This document shows, piece after piece, positions 1 through 10,703 of a DNA stretch of 64,000 bases (the first letter of the stretch is position 1; each line of letters opens with the position of its first letter). Origin of the DNA: Leptospira sanjuanensis (GTDB taxonomy: Bacteria > Spirochaetota > Leptospiria > Leptospirales > Leptospiraceae); contig NZ_JAIZBH010000001.1 of NCBI RefSeq assembly GCF_022267375.1, forward strand, positions 620,001-684,000, in the 5' to 3' direction. The notes below the pieces were generated by a model, which was given only the letters and a program-made list of their open reading frames with translations, had not been told where the DNA came from and made no database searches. A program made the position numbers and the translations under genes.

Positions 1-2
1 CC

Positions 3-485
3 CAAAAAAGTCACGAGCTCATCGAATCGTATTTTCAGGAGAATGCGACAACCGAACGAAAGGAATATTTTGCCGAACGAATGTCCGAATTAGGGGAAGC
101 GATCTCCAAAGATCCGCAAAATGCATTCAAATTGTTTAATGTGTATGCGGGTGCGAGGAGCTGGTACGATTTTAAATACGATTCTTCCTGGCTTTGGGCG
201 GACATACCGGTAAACACTGCGGTCTTCGATCACTTATGGGGAGAAGTATTCCGCGATATAGATATCAAGCCTGCGGTGCGATCGCTGAAAATTCCCGTTT
301 ATCTCGGCCTCGGAAGATACGATTACCTCATGCCTCCCGCCTCCACTTGGGATCCGGTTCTTCCGCTGTTTCAGGATTTAAAGGTTCAATATTTCGAGAG
401 GAGCGGACATACGCCTCCGTTGGAAGAACCGGAAAATTTCGATCGCGAAATTCTTTCTTGGCTCAAGGAAAAGAAGGCGATCTGA
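3..485 (+). CDS. alpha/beta hydrolase, C-terminal part (5' truncated by window)
   Basis: The reading frame is open from the window edge to a TGA at 483-485, so this is the C-terminal ~160 residues of a longer protein. The end has the layout of an alpha/beta hydrolase: a strand followed by an acidic loop (GRYDYLMPP, probable catalytic Asp) and then a late strand followed by RSGHTPPLEEP, where the His is the expected third member of the Ser-Asp-His triad. That ending resembles proline iminopeptidase-like and related hydrolases. The nucleophile Ser lies outside the window. Substrate unknown. It is convergent with the gene ending at 553. Confidence 0.75.
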   Translation, partial: QKSHELIESYFQENATTERKEYFAERMSELGEAISKDPQNAFKLFNVYAGARSWYDFKYDSSWLWADIPVNTAVFDHLWGEVFRDIDIKPAVRSLKIPVYLGLGRYDYLMPPASTWDPVLPLFQDLKVQYFERSGHTPPLEEPENFDREILSWLKEKKAI

Positions 486-552
486 GTTTCGCTTTGGATC
501 GATTTTCTGATCCTTTCCGGATCGGATTATCCGAAAGAAATATTCGTTTTTC

Positions 553-1095
553 TTAATGATTCGATCCGAGGTTCGCCAAAAACCAATCCTCTTGCGAGGA
601 GCGCATTCTGTGTTCCATTGTGATTTTCTTTTCGATCTTTTCCTGCATTCTTCGGATCGAAGCAGCGATCATCGAATGTTCGATCGCTTGTTTGTTTACG
701 CCTAAATTTTGCATCAGCTTTGCGATATTCTCTCCGCCGAATTTTAAAAAAATCGGTTCGTCCAAGGAGGAGAAAACGGTCGCTTCCTTCAGTTGCAGTT
801 TTAGAAAAACCTGTTGTTCGGTTTTTCGAAGCGGATGGTGTTCTACAAAGATCGGATGTTTTTCCAAAAGATCCGTAGTTTCCAGTTCCCATGCGTATAA
901 AAGCCGAGAGGAACCGTTTCCCAATTCGAGAGCCTCTTGAAATCGGCGGAAGGTTTCTTCGAACCAAACGACAAAAACGGTCTCCGGCCGCTTCTTCAAA
1001 GTTATTTTACATTTTTCTAATTTAGATTCTTGTGATAAAAAAACCGAATCCTTAATCGGTACGGAAGGGGGTCGGCGTTTCAAAAAATCGAACAT
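553..1095 (-). CDS. conserved hypothetical protein, 180 aa
   Basis: I do not recognise a named family. The ATG at 1095 is preceded by a good Shine-Dalgarno (AGGGGAG), which fixes the start. The protein is soluble, with no signal peptide or membrane segment. The N-terminal half is beta-rich; the C-terminal half (about residues 95-165) is predicted helical, with a run of charged residues around IRRMQEKIEKKITMEHRM that could form a short coiled coil. It lies downstream of birA-coaX on the same strand, with a gap of about 70 bp to coaX, so it may be cotranscribed with them. No function is inferred. Confidence 0.7.
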   Translation of the reverse strand: MFDFLKRRPPSVPIKDSVFLSQESKLEKCKITLKKRPETVFVVWFEETFRRFQEALELGNGSSRLLYAWELETTDLLEKHPIFVEHHPLRKTEQQVFLKLQLKEATVFSSLDEPIFLKFGGENIAKLMQNLGVNKQAIEHSMIAASIRRMQEKIEKKITMEHRMRSSQEDWFLANLGSNH

Positions 1096-1168
1096 TGTTT
1101 TCCATTCTCCCCTTAAAAACGGAAACCGGATAAAGCCGAAGTTGAACCGCGACTAAAATCGCTTCCGA

Positions 1169-1942
1169 CTAAGAATTCATATGATGTAAAATCTGAAGTC
1201 CGCGCAAGGTCAAAAGAGGATCGATCTGATCGAAGATGCCCGGATGGGCTACGTCGATTACTGTGACAAGACCGCCGGTTCCGATCACGCGATAATCCTG
1301 ACCTTTTTCCTTTTTGATCTCGCGTATGATTCCTTCCAACAAACCGATCCAACCGAAAAAGAATCCGGATTGAATCGACTCGATCGTAGAATCCCCTAAG
1401 ATCTTATCGGGTGACTGAAATACGATCGGAGGAAGCTGCGATGTGTTTCTTGTCAGAGCGTCCATCGAAACTTTCAGTCCGGGAGCGATCACTCCGCCGA
1501 GATATTCGGGTTTGTCGTCGACGACGCAGAATGTGGTCGCGGTTCCCAAATCGATGATGATGGATTTACCCGGCGAATCGACGACGCAGGCGGCTGCGTT
1601 TACAAGACGATCGGCGCCGATTTCATAAGGTCTCGGATAAGAAATCGAAAACGGGAGTTTCATCTGATAATGAACTCGGACCGCTTCGATTTTAAACCAA
1701 TCATGGAACATTCTTTCCAAGATCGGGTTGAGCGTAGGCACCACGCTGGAGTAGATTCCGCCCGTGATCGCTTCGTTTTCGATTTTAAATTCGCGCAAAA
1801 ACCCGCGAAAGAACAATCCGAGTTCGTCGGATGTTCGGTCTTTGCGGGTTACGGTTCGTTTGTGAAAGAGGGGAGTGGTCTTTCCGTTTTCAAAAATTCC
1901 GAAGACCGTGTTCGTATTGCCTACGTCGACTACTAAGAGCAT
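1169..1942 (-). CDS. coaX: type III pantothenate kinase
   Basis: CoaX phosphorylates pantothenate in the first step of coenzyme A synthesis, in the cytoplasm. The 257-residue length fits the family. Visible motifs are the N-terminal phosphate-binding loop [10 protein letters not shown] (residues 6-15), the central GADRLVNA, the second ASKHA phosphate motif [12 protein letters not shown], and GGVIAPGL. The ATG is separated by only 1 bp from the stop of birA, so the two are almost certainly cotranscribed. A biotin ligase-pantothenate kinase pairing is common in bacteria. Type III kinases are insensitive to CoA feedback; no regulatory site is visible here. Confidence 0.95.
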   Translation of the reverse strand: MLLVVDVGNTNTVFGIFENGKTTPLFHKRTVTRKDRTSDELGLFFRGFLREFKIENEAITGGIYSSVVPTLNPILERMFHDWFKIEAVRVHYQMKLPFSISYPRPYEIGADRLVNAAACVVDSPGKSIIIDLGTATTFCVVDDKPEYLGGVIAPGLKVSMDALTRNTSQLPPIVFQSPDKILGDSTIESIQSGFFFGWIGLLEGIIREIKKEKGQDYRVIGTGGLVTVIDVAHPGIFDQIDPLLTLRGLQILHHMNS

Positions 1943-1943
1943 T

Positions 1944-2708
1944 TTAGTTTAGAGAATGGAAGTCCTCCGGACTGTCAATGAAATCCAGCCTGGTTCCGGA
2001 AGGAGTTTTCAGGATTAACGAACCGTTTTCGTTCAATCCTTCGAGGATTCCCGTTTGTAAACTTCCGTTTTCGGTATAACTAACGGATTGTCCCTTCCAT
2101 AAAAGGAGTTCGTTTAACAAAATGAGTTCTTTTTTTCTTCCTTCGGAATCCTTCCAAAGAAGGATCGCTTCGTTTAAAAACGGAATCAGCTTTTCCAAGA
2201 TCTCGCTTTTTTTGCCGGCGCGATCCGGGTTCGTGTTTAAGAAGCCGGCATCGCTCAGATGCGAAGGAATTGTTTCGTTTTTGCCGAACAGATTCACTCC
2301 GATTCCTACGATCAACGTTACGGTCGAACCTTCGACCTCGGACTCTATTAGAATTCCTGCAACCTTTTTACTGCCTCGATATAAATCGTTCGGCCATTTG
2401 ATTTTGATGTCCCGAGCGAGTTCGGGGTAAACGGAAAGAATCGCTTTGCAGAGCGCGGTGCCAATAAAAAGAGAAAGTCCCGGACCCCCGTCGAAATTCT
2501 CCAGACCGATTTTTCCGGAAAAAATCAGGGATTCTTCGCCGAAGACCTCCCACTTGCGGTCTTTTCTTCCTCGTCCTGCGGTTTGTTCTTCGGCGACAAT
2601 CCAGGTTCCGTGCGGGAACTCCTTGCTTTTGATCACCGAGTTGGTCGAGGTTACGGAATCTAAGAAGATCCCTTTTTCCGGTTGGAGCAATATGTTTTGC
2701 ATGGCCAA
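1944..2708 (-). CDS. birA: biotin--[acetyl-CoA-carboxylase] ligase
   Basis: Attaches biotin to the lysine of biotin carboxyl carrier domains through biotinyl-5'-AMP. The catalytic domain begins almost at the N-terminus: DSVTSTNSV (biotin site strand), [15 protein letters not shown] (the adenylate-binding GRGR loop), then KWPND (family KWPNDV motif) and the GIGVN strand. At 254 residues it lacks the N-terminal winged helix found in Escherichia coli BirA, so it should be a monofunctional ligase without repressor activity. It is the first gene of a birA-coaX unit. There is an ATG at 2708 and another at 2702; the first is used here. Confidence 0.93.
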   Translation of the reverse strand: MAMQNILLQPEKGIFLDSVTSTNSVIKSKEFPHGTWIVAEEQTAGRGRKDRKWEVFGEESLIFSGKIGLENFDGGPGLSLFIGTALCKAILSVYPELARDIKIKWPNDLYRGSKKVAGILIESEVEGSTVTLIVGIGVNLFGKNETIPSHLSDAGFLNTNPDRAGKKSEILEKLIPFLNEAILLWKDSEGRKKELILLNELLLWKGQSVSYTENGSLQTGILEGLNENGSLILKTPSGTRLDFIDSPEDFHSLN

Positions 2709-3046
2709 TACGATTCTTGTGTCTTTGGATTAGGCAAGTAGAAAAAGGGCTGACCTGCAAACGTTCATTCCGAAAGAGAGAATCGCGATGTCGAGATGGA
2801 ATCGTTTTATTCTCGGAATCTATGACCTACTGACAGTTTGGTGGAAGAGAAGGATCGCTATGGGTATGAGTTCCCGCAGTTTCAGTAAAACCCATCGGAT
2901 ACGAGCATTTTGTTGGAACTGTTACAATGCATGAAAAAACAATACAAGGCTTCCCTTCGGATTAAATTTTAAGGCGGTTTATAAATATTTATTGTTTGAT
3001 TATATTTTGGTTTGACTCCTTTTTCGTTTTTTGCATTTGTTTGCGT
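2709..3046. other. intergenic region between birA and DUF1554 gene
   Basis: A gap of about 340 bp between divergent genes. It must hold the birA promoter (minus strand) and that of the lipoprotein gene. It contains one copy of a short dispersed repeat at 2864-2883 (family core GAGTTCCCGCAG). No ORF with coding character was seen. Confidence 0.6.
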
Positions 3047-3751
3047 ATGAAATCAATTGTGAAGTCGCATCTAACGTATTTATCTATAACCCTTGTTATA
3101 CTGTCTTTGACAGTTCAATGCAAGCCTCCGGAGAATACAAACGAAGATCCGGCGATTGCTTTAATCGCAGCCGCGGCGGCTGCAAATCCTAATTCGTCGA
3201 GTAGCGGAAGCGGTAATTTAAGAGTCTTTGTTACATCGAGTTCTTACAATGGAAATCTCGGCGGAATCAACGGAGCCGACGCAAAGTGCGCGAGCGATGC
3301 GAATAAACCTTCCACCGGAACGTATAAGGCTTTTATTACGGGGGATTCCGGTGCCAGCGGACGCAGATACGCTTGCATCAACGACGGCGCCGTTTGTCCA
3401 AGTAATCCTGCAACCGGCGCTAAAAATTGGATCTTACAAGCGAATAAGGATTATTATCGAGCCGATCAAACTACCAAGGTGTTTACTACAGACGCAAACG
3501 GTTTGATAACTTCGATTACAAATCCCGTGCAGGCTGCTGCGGATGCTTTTTGGTCGGGCTTTGTAGCAAATTCTGCAACCGATTGGTCTATCGCAAATGC
3601 GTGTATTACAGGTGGAATGGCATGGACTGATACATCGGGCGTTAATAATGGAAATACCGGTCTCGCGAGTTCCGCCGCTTTTGCACAATTGAAGGCGGAT
3701 AGTATTCCAAACTGCAGCGGAACCAAAAAACTACTCTGCGTAGAACAATAA
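3047..3751 (+). CDS. DUF1554 family lipoprotein
   Basis: A 234-residue lipoprotein from the ATG at 3047. A longer TTG-started form from 2996 is possible but would bury the signal peptide. The N-terminus is a signal sequence ending in LSLTVQC, a relaxed spirochaete lipobox, followed by a low-complexity linker of Ala, Asn and Ser-Gly (AAAAAANPNSSSSGSG). The rest matches the Leptospira DUF1554 domain: LRVFVTSSSYNGNLGG at the start, GADAKCASDAN, the Cys pair region RRYACINDGAVCPS, and the ending CSGTKKLLCVEQ. Several Cys residues are probably in disulfides. Expected location is the cell envelope; the function of the family is not established. It is a single-gene unit convergent with the thiolase gene. 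Confidence 0.85.
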   Translation: MKSIVKSHLTYLSITLVILSLTVQCKPPENTNEDPAIALIAAAAAANPNSSSSGSGNLRVFVTSSSYNGNLGGINGADAKCASDANKPSTGTYKAFITGDSGASGRRYACINDGAVCPSNPATGAKNWILQANKDYYRADQTTKVFTTDANGLITSITNPVQAAADAFWSGFVANSATDWSIANACITGGMAWTDTSGVNNGNTGLASSAAFAQLKADSIPNCSGTKKLLCVEQ

Positions 3752-4163
3752 GTCCGCGATCGACAAGCTTTTTAACCGGGTTGTCTTGTTGGAACAAACA
3801 CATTTCGAATGAATATCGTTCGTAAATTCTTTTATAAAAGTCTGCGTCTTTAAGATTTTAAGGCCGCAGGCTTTCTAAACGGGTTTCCCTTAGAATTTTT
3901 ATTTTTAAAGCCAAAGAGAAACGAAACCGTTTTCTTCTTCGTTCTGCGATAATATCGCGATAAAGATTCTCCGATCGGATGAAACAATGTCATTCTGGAA
4001 ATTGAATCTCATCGCTACTAAATAAAAAAGCCCCGAATCGTTCGGGGCTTTTTTGATTCTCTATTCTTCCTTTGAAAGAATGGAGATTTTCTAGAAATCG
4101 TGAGAACGCTTATTACAGCCGCGTCCTCAGCCGATCGTATTTTAGAAAAATCTAAAGTTCCGA
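3752..4163. other. convergent intergenic region
   Basis: About 410 bp between the ends of the DUF1554 and thiolase genes. Apart from the terminator at 4024-4054 I see no gene or repeat in it. Confidence 0.5.
4024..4054. terminator. bidirectional intrinsic terminator
   Basis: A perfect GC-rich stem (GCCCCGAA / TTCGGGGC with a TCG loop) is flanked by an A-tract on one side and a T-tract on the other, so it can terminate both converging transcripts. Confidence 0.9.
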
Positions 4164-5489
<1,326 letters not shown>

Positions 5490-5529
5490 TTTCTTTCTCC
5501 AGACTTCAAATTCTTAATAAATCCTATAT

Positions 5530-6390
5530 TCACTTTTGAGAATATTCAAAATTCTCAACGTAGTCGCCTACGAGTCTTTGAAACTCTTCGGGAGCTTTTT
5601 TCGGACGGGACTTGGCGACCGAAACCACCAATTGTTCGTCCTGAACCGCAAAGTATCTCAGACCGGTTTCCGCATCCGTAACTTCATGCCTCATATAGCT
5701 CCGGATTTTTTCAAAAGAATGAATCCATGTGCTGACCTTGATTCTTCTTCCCGCGGGTACGGGATGAAAGAATTTAAAAACGCCGCCCATAAAGAACATC
5801 GTGGTATCCATTTCCACGAAACGATCGAGGGTTAAACCGGTTTCGGTCGAAAAAAACCAACGTGAATCCTCGACGATTCTCCAGAGATACGCCGGGTTGT
5901 ATTCGCCGAAAATGTTTCTCTCGCTGTAGAGAGTGATCAATTCGGTGTCCACGGTTTTGCAGGTTCCCCGAAAATCGGGAATTTCCTGAAACTGGTCGAA
6001 GCCGGTCATATCCGTTTTTTCCAAAGGAAGAAGGTCGATCGGGCTTCCTCCTTTTTCCGAAAACGTAAGCGTTTTGATCTCGGCCGCGGTGATACCCGCG
6101 TCCGATAAAACTTTTTGATCCCAAAAAATTCTACCGTCTTTCAAAGGGAACGCCTTCGTTTCCGTTCTCAGATTTGCTCCTTCCATCTGCTGCGCAAGGA
6201 ATCGAATTTGAGACTCCAAAGGATGGATTGCGATCCCTTGAGACAGAATCTCCCTGAGGGAAAAACCGTTCTTTTCCAAAGTCCGAAATCTGCCTTCGAG
6301 GCAGAAATTCTCATAAGTCCTGCTGGTCACATGTCTTTGTGTGTCCAGATCGGATACCCGAGTCACGAGTTGAAGTTCATCCGCGATCAT
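5530..6390 (-). CDS. acyl-CoA thioesterase-like protein, two hotdog domains
   Basis: A 286-residue protein with two hotdog-fold units in tandem. The first starts LVTRVSDLDTQRHVTSRTYENF, with the D-x-Q-x-H pattern of YbgC/FatA-like enzymes. The second starts near residue 150 (LITLYSERNIFGEYNPAYLW). There is no signal peptide. It is the first gene of a unit with the thiolase and is transcribed away from the TetR gene, with a palindrome in the 222-bp gap. The probable role is hydrolysis of an acyl-CoA or acyl-ACP; substrate unknown. A dehydratase activity is an alternative for this fold. Confidence 0.75.
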   Translation of the reverse strand: MIADELQLVTRVSDLDTQRHVTSRTYENFCLEGRFRTLEKNGFSLREILSQGIAIHPLESQIRFLAQQMEGANLRTETKAFPLKDGRIFWDQKVLSDAGITAAEIKTLTFSEKGGSPIDLLPLEKTDMTGFDQFQEIPDFRGTCKTVDTELITLYSERNIFGEYNPAYLWRIVEDSRWFFSTETGLTLDRFVEMDTTMFFMGGVFKFFHPVPAGRRIKVSTWIHSFEKIRSYMRHEVTDAETGLRYFAVQDEQLVVSVAKSRPKKAPEEFQRLVGDYVENFEYSQK

Positions 6391-6504
6391 ATCGGCCCTC
6401 CGTAAATTGCGAAATGGAGCGAAAATTGTATTCCCTCACATTTGTCTTTGGGAAGATTCTGACCCTAGTTTAGACCGAGCTAAAATAAGATCAAACAAAA
6501 AAAT

Positions 6505-6522
6505 ACAGAACGTTCGTTCTGT
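6505..6522. promoter_or_regulatory. candidate TetR operator (perfect inverted repeat)
   Basis: Arms ACAGAACG and CGTTCTGT, separated by TT, lie midway between the divergent thioesterase and TetR genes. The length and position are those of a TetR-family operator. A T-tract follows on one side, but a terminator between divergent genes would make little sense. Confidence 0.65.
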
Positions 6523-6612
6523 TTTTTTATCCTATTCTTTCAAAGTCATTGACAGAAGAATTTTCAAGTGGGATAATGAACTTGTAGGAATCGGAATAAA
6601 CGGCGTTCGATC

Positions 6613-7227
6613 ATGAAAACTCAACCTCGTAAAAAGAAAGAATCCGGAATCGGAGTTCGCGAAAGGATTTTAGACACGGCAACTTCTCTTTTTTACAAAC
6701 AGGGATTTTCCAATACCGGAATGAGACAGATCATTCAGGAATCGAATTCCGTCGCGGCCAGTCTTTACGATCATTATCCTTCCAAAAAAGAATTGGGTCT
6801 TGCCTATCTCGCGCGTCAGGAAGAGAAAACTCTCAGCGATCTTCAAGGTTTGATGGATCGTTATCCCGACCTCGGAGAATTTCTGCGGGCTTGGGTGATT
6901 CTTAAGGAAAAACAAATCCGTCACGGTGAATTCGTTGGTTGTCCGTTTGCCGGATTTGCGAGTCAGGTTATGGATTCCGATCCGGAATACACCGAATTCT
7001 TAAAAGACATCGTAAACAAATGGACCCGCATGATCGGTGATTATCTGCAAAAGGCGATCGGCTCCGGTCAACTCAAAAGAAACATGGACATTCAATACGT
7101 CGCTAGAAGAATTCTCATGGCGTATCACGGTTCCGTAACGATGTGGAGAATGACCCACGAACTTCGGTTTATTCGGGAAATGGAAGATTCCCTCCGCGAA
7201 ATCACGGAAGAATATAGAATTCTTTAA
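6613..7227 (+). CDS. TetR/AcrR family transcriptional regulator
   Basis: A 204-residue repressor. Residues 15-62 form the TetR helix-turn-helix: [21 protein letters not shown], then the recognition helix region [17 protein letters not shown]. The ligand-binding half contains [11 protein letters not shown], a motif also seen in the second TetR protein of this window (GCPLANFSNQT). It is divergent from the thioesterase-thiolase operon, which it probably controls together with itself through the inverted repeat at 6505-6522. The ligand is probably an acyl-CoA or fatty acid, inferred from context only. Confidence 0.9.
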   Translation: MKTQPRKKKESGIGVRERILDTATSLFYKQGFSNTGMRQIIQESNSVAASLYDHYPSKKELGLAYLARQEEKTLSDLQGLMDRYPDLGEFLRAWVILKEKQIRHGEFVGCPFAGFASQVMDSDPEYTEFLKDIVNKWTRMIGDYLQKAIGSGQLKRNMDIQYVARRILMAYHGSVTMWRMTHELRFIREMEDSLREITEEYRIL

Positions 7228-7384
7228 ATTCTCCGCGCCTCGCGGAAAATTCCTTCAAAGACGATTTCCAAATCGACGTCTTGTCCCGCAAAATCGTTTT
7301 TCAAAGCTGCTTTACGAAGAATCAAGAATTCCGAATCCTTTCCATTTTAGTAACCAGTCCAAGAATCGAAACGAATCTTCCGGT

Positions 7385-7885
7385 ATGAGAAACAAGATTT
7401 TACACTCCATCATCGCGGTTACGTTTCTATTTGCTGGATGTCATGATACGAACGGCGATTCCGATTCAAAAAACAAGAAAGGAGGAAAGATGAAATACGA
7501 AGTCAACAAGTCCGAAGAGGAATGGAAGAAAGAACTTACACCCGAAGAATACAGAATTCTCAGAGAGAAGGGAACCGAGATGGCGTTTACCGGCGCCCTT
7601 TACAAAAATCACGATAAAGGAACGTATGTTTGCGCGGCTTGCGGCGCGGTCTTATTTTCCTCAGAAACGAAATACGAATCGGGTTCCGGCTGGCCTTCTT
7701 TCTATCAACCCGCAAAGGAAGGAGCGATCGAAGAGGAAAGGGATACGAGTCACGGAATGACGCGAGTCGAAGTTCTTTGTTCGAAATGCGGAGGACATTT
7801 GGGCCACGTATTTCCGGACGGGCCGAGACCGACCGGGCTGCGTTATTGCATCAATTCAGCTTCTTTAAAATTCAAGAAAGAATAA
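7385..7885 (+). CDS. msrB: peptide-methionine (R)-S-oxide reductase, lipoprotein form possible
   Basis: Reduces methionine-R-sulfoxide in proteins. The catalytic Cys is residue 155 in RYCINSASL. Structural zinc pairs are C83/C86 (CAAC) and C132/C135 (CSKC). GSGWPSFY and the GHLGHVF motif are intact. Read from 7385, the protein starts with a signal sequence ending LFAGC (lipobox) and a charged linker, predicting an exported lipoprotein. The in-frame ATG at 7490 (residue 36, [12 protein letters not shown]) has a much stronger Shine-Dalgarno (AGGAGG at 7480-7485) and would give a cytoplasmic enzyme of 131 residues, close to the family core length. Either or both starts may be used. Confidence 0.93.
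   Translation: MRNKILHSIIAVTFLFAGCHDTNGDSDSKNKKGGKMKYEVNKSEEEWKKELTPEEYRILREKGTEMAFTGALYKNHDKGTYVCAACGAVLFSSETKYESGSGWPSFYQPAKEGAIEEERDTSHGMTRVEVLCSKCGGHLGHVFPDGPRPTGLRYCINSASLKFKKE
7480..7492 (+). promoter_or_regulatory. internal ribosome binding site and second start of msrB
   Basis: AGGAGG followed by GAAAG and an in-frame ATG at 7490. This is stronger than any site upstream of the ATG at 7385 and lies just after the lipoprotein signal and linker codons. Confidence 0.6.
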
Positions 7886-8059
7886 GCTCGAACTAAAACC
7901 GTACATCTACGATGAACGGTTGTGCACAATCACGGAATTTGAGGGAAGAACGTTCCGTCATTCGACTTCCCGGAAAAATTCTCCCGTTCGTTTTTTGATT
8001 TTCAAGCGGTTACTCGAAGAAAATAATACCTAAAACCGGAATCCACCGGGAGTAACCTC

Positions 8060-9019
8060 ATGAATGACCATCTCGCATACGTCTCCGACAATCGCTCCGT
8101 ACGAAACCCGTTCCTCCAATTCTTAGCGGAAAAATGGTATACGATTCTTTATCTCTGGCACGCGATCATCGGAATCTTTACGAAATTGGAAGATTCTCCC
8201 GAAGGAGATAAGCGTCCGGTCGTTCTCGTTTCGGGGTTTTTAGGTAGAACCCTCTCTTGGGAACCGATGCTCAAACATCTTTCCGCAAACGGTCATCCTG
8301 TTTACGTTGTTCCTCTCGGGTTTCAAGTCGGGAACATTCGAACCAAAAGCAGGATTCTCGAAAATTATCTGATCGAAAAGGACATTAAGGACTGCTACAT
8401 CGTAGCTCATTCGATGGGCGGGCTGATTTCCGCAGGTCTTACGTATAAAGGAAGAGACCGCGTTAAGAAGATCTTTATCGCCGGAACTCCCGTTCGCGGA
8501 ACGTATCTCGCGTACGCGGCTCCTATGTTCATTTGCTGCTGGCAGATGATGCCGAATTCGAAATTCATCCGGGAAGTCGGCGACGTTTTCGAGAAGCTGC
8601 CTAACGTGCAATCCGTTTTTACGAAGAAGGATCAGATTATTCTTCCTTCCGAAAATTCTCGCTTGGGTCATTTCGACGACGTGGAACTTCCCGAAGCGGG
8701 TCATCTCAATTTGTTTATGGGACCGTTGGGAATCGAGTGTTTGTTCGATCTCATCACCGCCGAGGAGAATAAGGATCCGAAGCCGGTCGTTAGAAAAGTG
8801 GAGTCGGTCAAACAGGAAAGCGGTTCCGTAAAACAAGGTTTAGGCGACCGAGGTTCGTCGAACGTTTCCCAATCCTCTTCTCCAAAGCCCGGATCTTCCA
8901 AATCTGCAAAACAAGCTCCTAAGAAAAAAGCGCATGCGAAGAAGTCGGTTTCTTTGGCTTCGAAAGTCTCTAAACCCGTTGCAAAGAAAAAAGTTCCGGT
9001 TAAAAAGAAGAAACGTTAA
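8060..9019 (+). CDS. lipase-like alpha/beta hydrolase with lysine-rich tail
   Basis: A 319-residue hydrolase. The core has VVLVSGFLG (oxyanion strand) and [10 protein letters not shown] with nucleophile Ser118; a His in [12 protein letters not shown] (about residue 215) is the likely triad His. This arrangement is typical of triacylglycerol lipase and PGAP1-like esterases. There is no clear signal peptide; a hydrophobic stretch at residues 25-41 may anchor it. The last ~90 residues are an unusual low-complexity extension rich in Lys, Ser and Pro (ending [10 protein letters not shown]), as in histone-H1-like tails, which could bind nucleic acid or anionic lipid. It is a single-gene unit with the start supported by GGGAG. 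Confidence 0.8.
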   Translation: MNDHLAYVSDNRSVRNPFLQFLAEKWYTILYLWHAIIGIFTKLEDSPEGDKRPVVLVSGFLGRTLSWEPMLKHLSANGHPVYVVPLGFQVGNIRTKSRILENYLIEKDIKDCYIVAHSMGGLISAGLTYKGRDRVKKIFIAGTPVRGTYLAYAAPMFICCWQMMPNSKFIREVGDVFEKLPNVQSVFTKKDQIILPSENSRLGHFDDVELPEAGHLNLFMGPLGIECLFDLITAEENKDPKPVVRKVESVKQESGSVKQGLGDRGSSNVSQSSSPKPGSSKSAKQAPKKKAHAKKSVSLASKVSKPVAKKKVPVKKKKR

Positions 9020-9030
9020 TACGAAACGAA

Positions 9031-9055
9031 ATGTCAGGTTTTATAAACCTGACAT
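9031..9055. terminator. hairpin after lipase-like gene
   Basis: A perfect 11-bp stem (ATGTCAGGTTT and complement) with a 3-nt loop, 11 bp after the stop codon. It is followed by C's and A's rather than a T-tract, so it may be a weak or factor-assisted terminator. Confidence 0.5.
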
Positions 9056-9389
9056 CCCCCCAAAAACAAAAAAAGCCGCCTTTGATTTTACGATCGATCT
9101 GTCTCAACCTGCTCATTAAAAATTTGCGGAGACATTCTATTTGGTTCGTTCTACGAAGTTTGTGCATTGTAAAAGTTTTTCCTCATTCGAGAAACCTTTA
9201 TTTCGACCTGTAAAATTTTTGACTTATTTATCTTCTTCCGAAACAATGGATTTAGTCTTTGCTCTAAAAATATTATACTTTTTAGGCGGGACGAATGGAT
9301 TGAGAGTTGCGTATCAAATATGCAAACATGTAAGAACCTGAATGTAAGATCAAGGTCTTACTATTACGCTTTACATCTCGAATAAGATC
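9056..9389. other. intergenic region with partial terminator copy
   Basis: Bases 9056-9085 repeat one arm plus the poly-A/C flank of the terminator found at 27934-27984, but without its second arm. The remaining ~300 bp is AT-rich with no convincing gene. The promoter of the membrane protein gene starting at 9390 should lie here. Confidence 0.5.
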
Positions 9390-10304
9390 ATGCCATCCGG
9401 TTTCTTGGATCCTATCGTATTTCTAAATTTGACTGCAGTGCTTTTTTTTATTTCTCTCGGGCTTTATGTGGCTTATCCAAAACCACGTAAAGCCGTTCAG
9501 ATTCACTTTAGCCTTTTGACTTTCTGTTTGGGTTTATGGTTTTTATCTTTTATTATAAGGCCTTTTACGCCTCATGCCTATTTTGTACCTTTGATTAATT
9601 TGGGTTTTGCGATCAGTGTGCCGGCTCCTTTTTTGATTTTTCTCATTTCCGAATCGTATCATAGGAAGCCGAACCGTTATATACTTTATCCTCATATTGC
9701 TTTAGTGACTTATTTTTTTTATAAAGGCGCGACCTTTCAAGTTCTGACAATGGTCTCGAAAGAAGGCGAGCCTTTGCGTTTTCATTTTTCTTGGGTTTAC
9801 GTTGCCGTAATAGTGCACGCGTTAGTCGCTTCTACGATTGCGATCGGGCGGTTCGGAATTCGGGCCAGGACGACTCGAGGTAAAACAAGAACGGCTTCTA
9901 TTTTGATGCTCTTGGGGTTAATTCCTCCCTTAATTTCCATAGCGTTGATATGGTATAACCCGACGATGAAAGCCGTTTTTTCACGTGGTCAAGCCGCGAT
10001 CGGCTGTATTATCGGAATATTAATTTGGTCCATCGCGATTCTAAATTGCAACGGATTTAGGATCCCCGCCTTTAGCTTAATTGAACCTAAGCTTCCTTGG
10101 TTTCATAGATTCACTAAACCCGTATTTATAACTATGATGAAAATTTTTGATCCCGAATATTATTCCGAACAGGAATTAAAGCGAAAGAGAAAGATCGCAT
10201 TGCAGATTCTCATCCACAACAACGAACTTTCCAAAGATCATCAATTGACGGCGAAGGATCGCGCTCTGATTTTAGCCAGGGTGTATGCCAATCATTTACG
10301 ATAA
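9390..10304 (+). CDS. seven-helix membrane protein (histidine-kinase N-terminal 7TM-like), module copy 1
   Basis: A 304-residue protein with about seven hydrophobic segments between residues 8 and 222, then a charged tail of ~80 residues presumed cytoplasmic (from [14 protein letters not shown] to the end). The helix pattern resembles the 7TM sensor region found at the N-terminus of some histidine kinases, but there is no kinase domain. It is paralogous to the 301-residue protein at 11172. Their tails align, for example [20 protein letters not shown] with [19 protein letters not shown]. The last 9 bp overlap the end of the convergent XRE gene. The likely role is a membrane sensor; ligand and output are unknown. 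Confidence 0.8.
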   Translation: MPSGFLDPIVFLNLTAVLFFISLGLYVAYPKPRKAVQIHFSLLTFCLGLWFLSFIIRPFTPHAYFVPLINLGFAISVPAPFLIFLISESYHRKPNRYILYPHIALVTYFFYKGATFQVLTMVSKEGEPLRFHFSWVYVAVIVHALVASTIAIGRFGIRARTTRGKTRTASILMLLGLIPPLISIALIWYNPTMKAVFSRGQAAIGCIIGILIWSIAILNCNGFRIPAFSLIEPKLPWFHRFTKPVFITMMKIFDPEYYSEQELKRKRKIALQILIHNNELSKDHQLTAKDRALILARVYANHLR

Positions 10305-10703
10305 TGAATTGGTCTTAGTGTCTTTATCGGTTAGGCTTTCGATCAATCTGTAAGCGATTTCTAATTCTCTTTTGGAAAGGGTTGTTAGAATTTCGATGAT
10401 ATCCTGAAGTTTTCTATTGGACGCGATTTTTCTGAGAAGTGCGACTTCAGTGTCGATGCTGGCAATTTTTGCCTGAAGTCCTTTGTGCGAAACTTTGGAT
10501 GGCATCTCTCCTCTTAGAATCCATTCACGCCTATAACCATGAACCATTTCTATAGTGATTGCAGCATCCTCCGGAACTGGAAATCTCCCGCTAAGCCAGC
10601 CGCTAATCGTTTGTTTAGACTTACCGATGGTAAAACCAAATTCCCGTTGATTCCCTTTGAACTTGGAAATGATGATTTTTAGTCGTTCTTTTTGTTCGTT
10701 CAA
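10296..10703 (-). CDS. XRE-type HTH regulator, module copy 1
   Basis: A 135-residue protein with an N-terminal helix-turn-helix of the Cro/CI type: [27 protein letters not shown] (residues ~22-48), followed by the CI-like segment [17 protein letters not shown]. The C-terminal half is helical ([18 protein letters not shown]) and may dimerise or contact a partner. The start is a TTG at 10703; no better in-frame ATG was found. Its 3' end overlaps that of the membrane protein gene. Upstream lies an AGTATTA inverted repeat within a promoter-like sequence, which is a plausible autoregulatory site. It is paralogous to the regulator at 12070. Confidence 0.8.
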   Translation of the reverse strand: MNEQKERLKIIISKFKGNQREFGFTIGKSKQTISGWLSGRFPVPEDAAITIEMVHGYRREWILRGEMPSKVSHKGLQAKIASIDTEVALLRKIASNRKLQDIIEILTTLSKRELEIAYRLIESLTDKDTKTNSLS

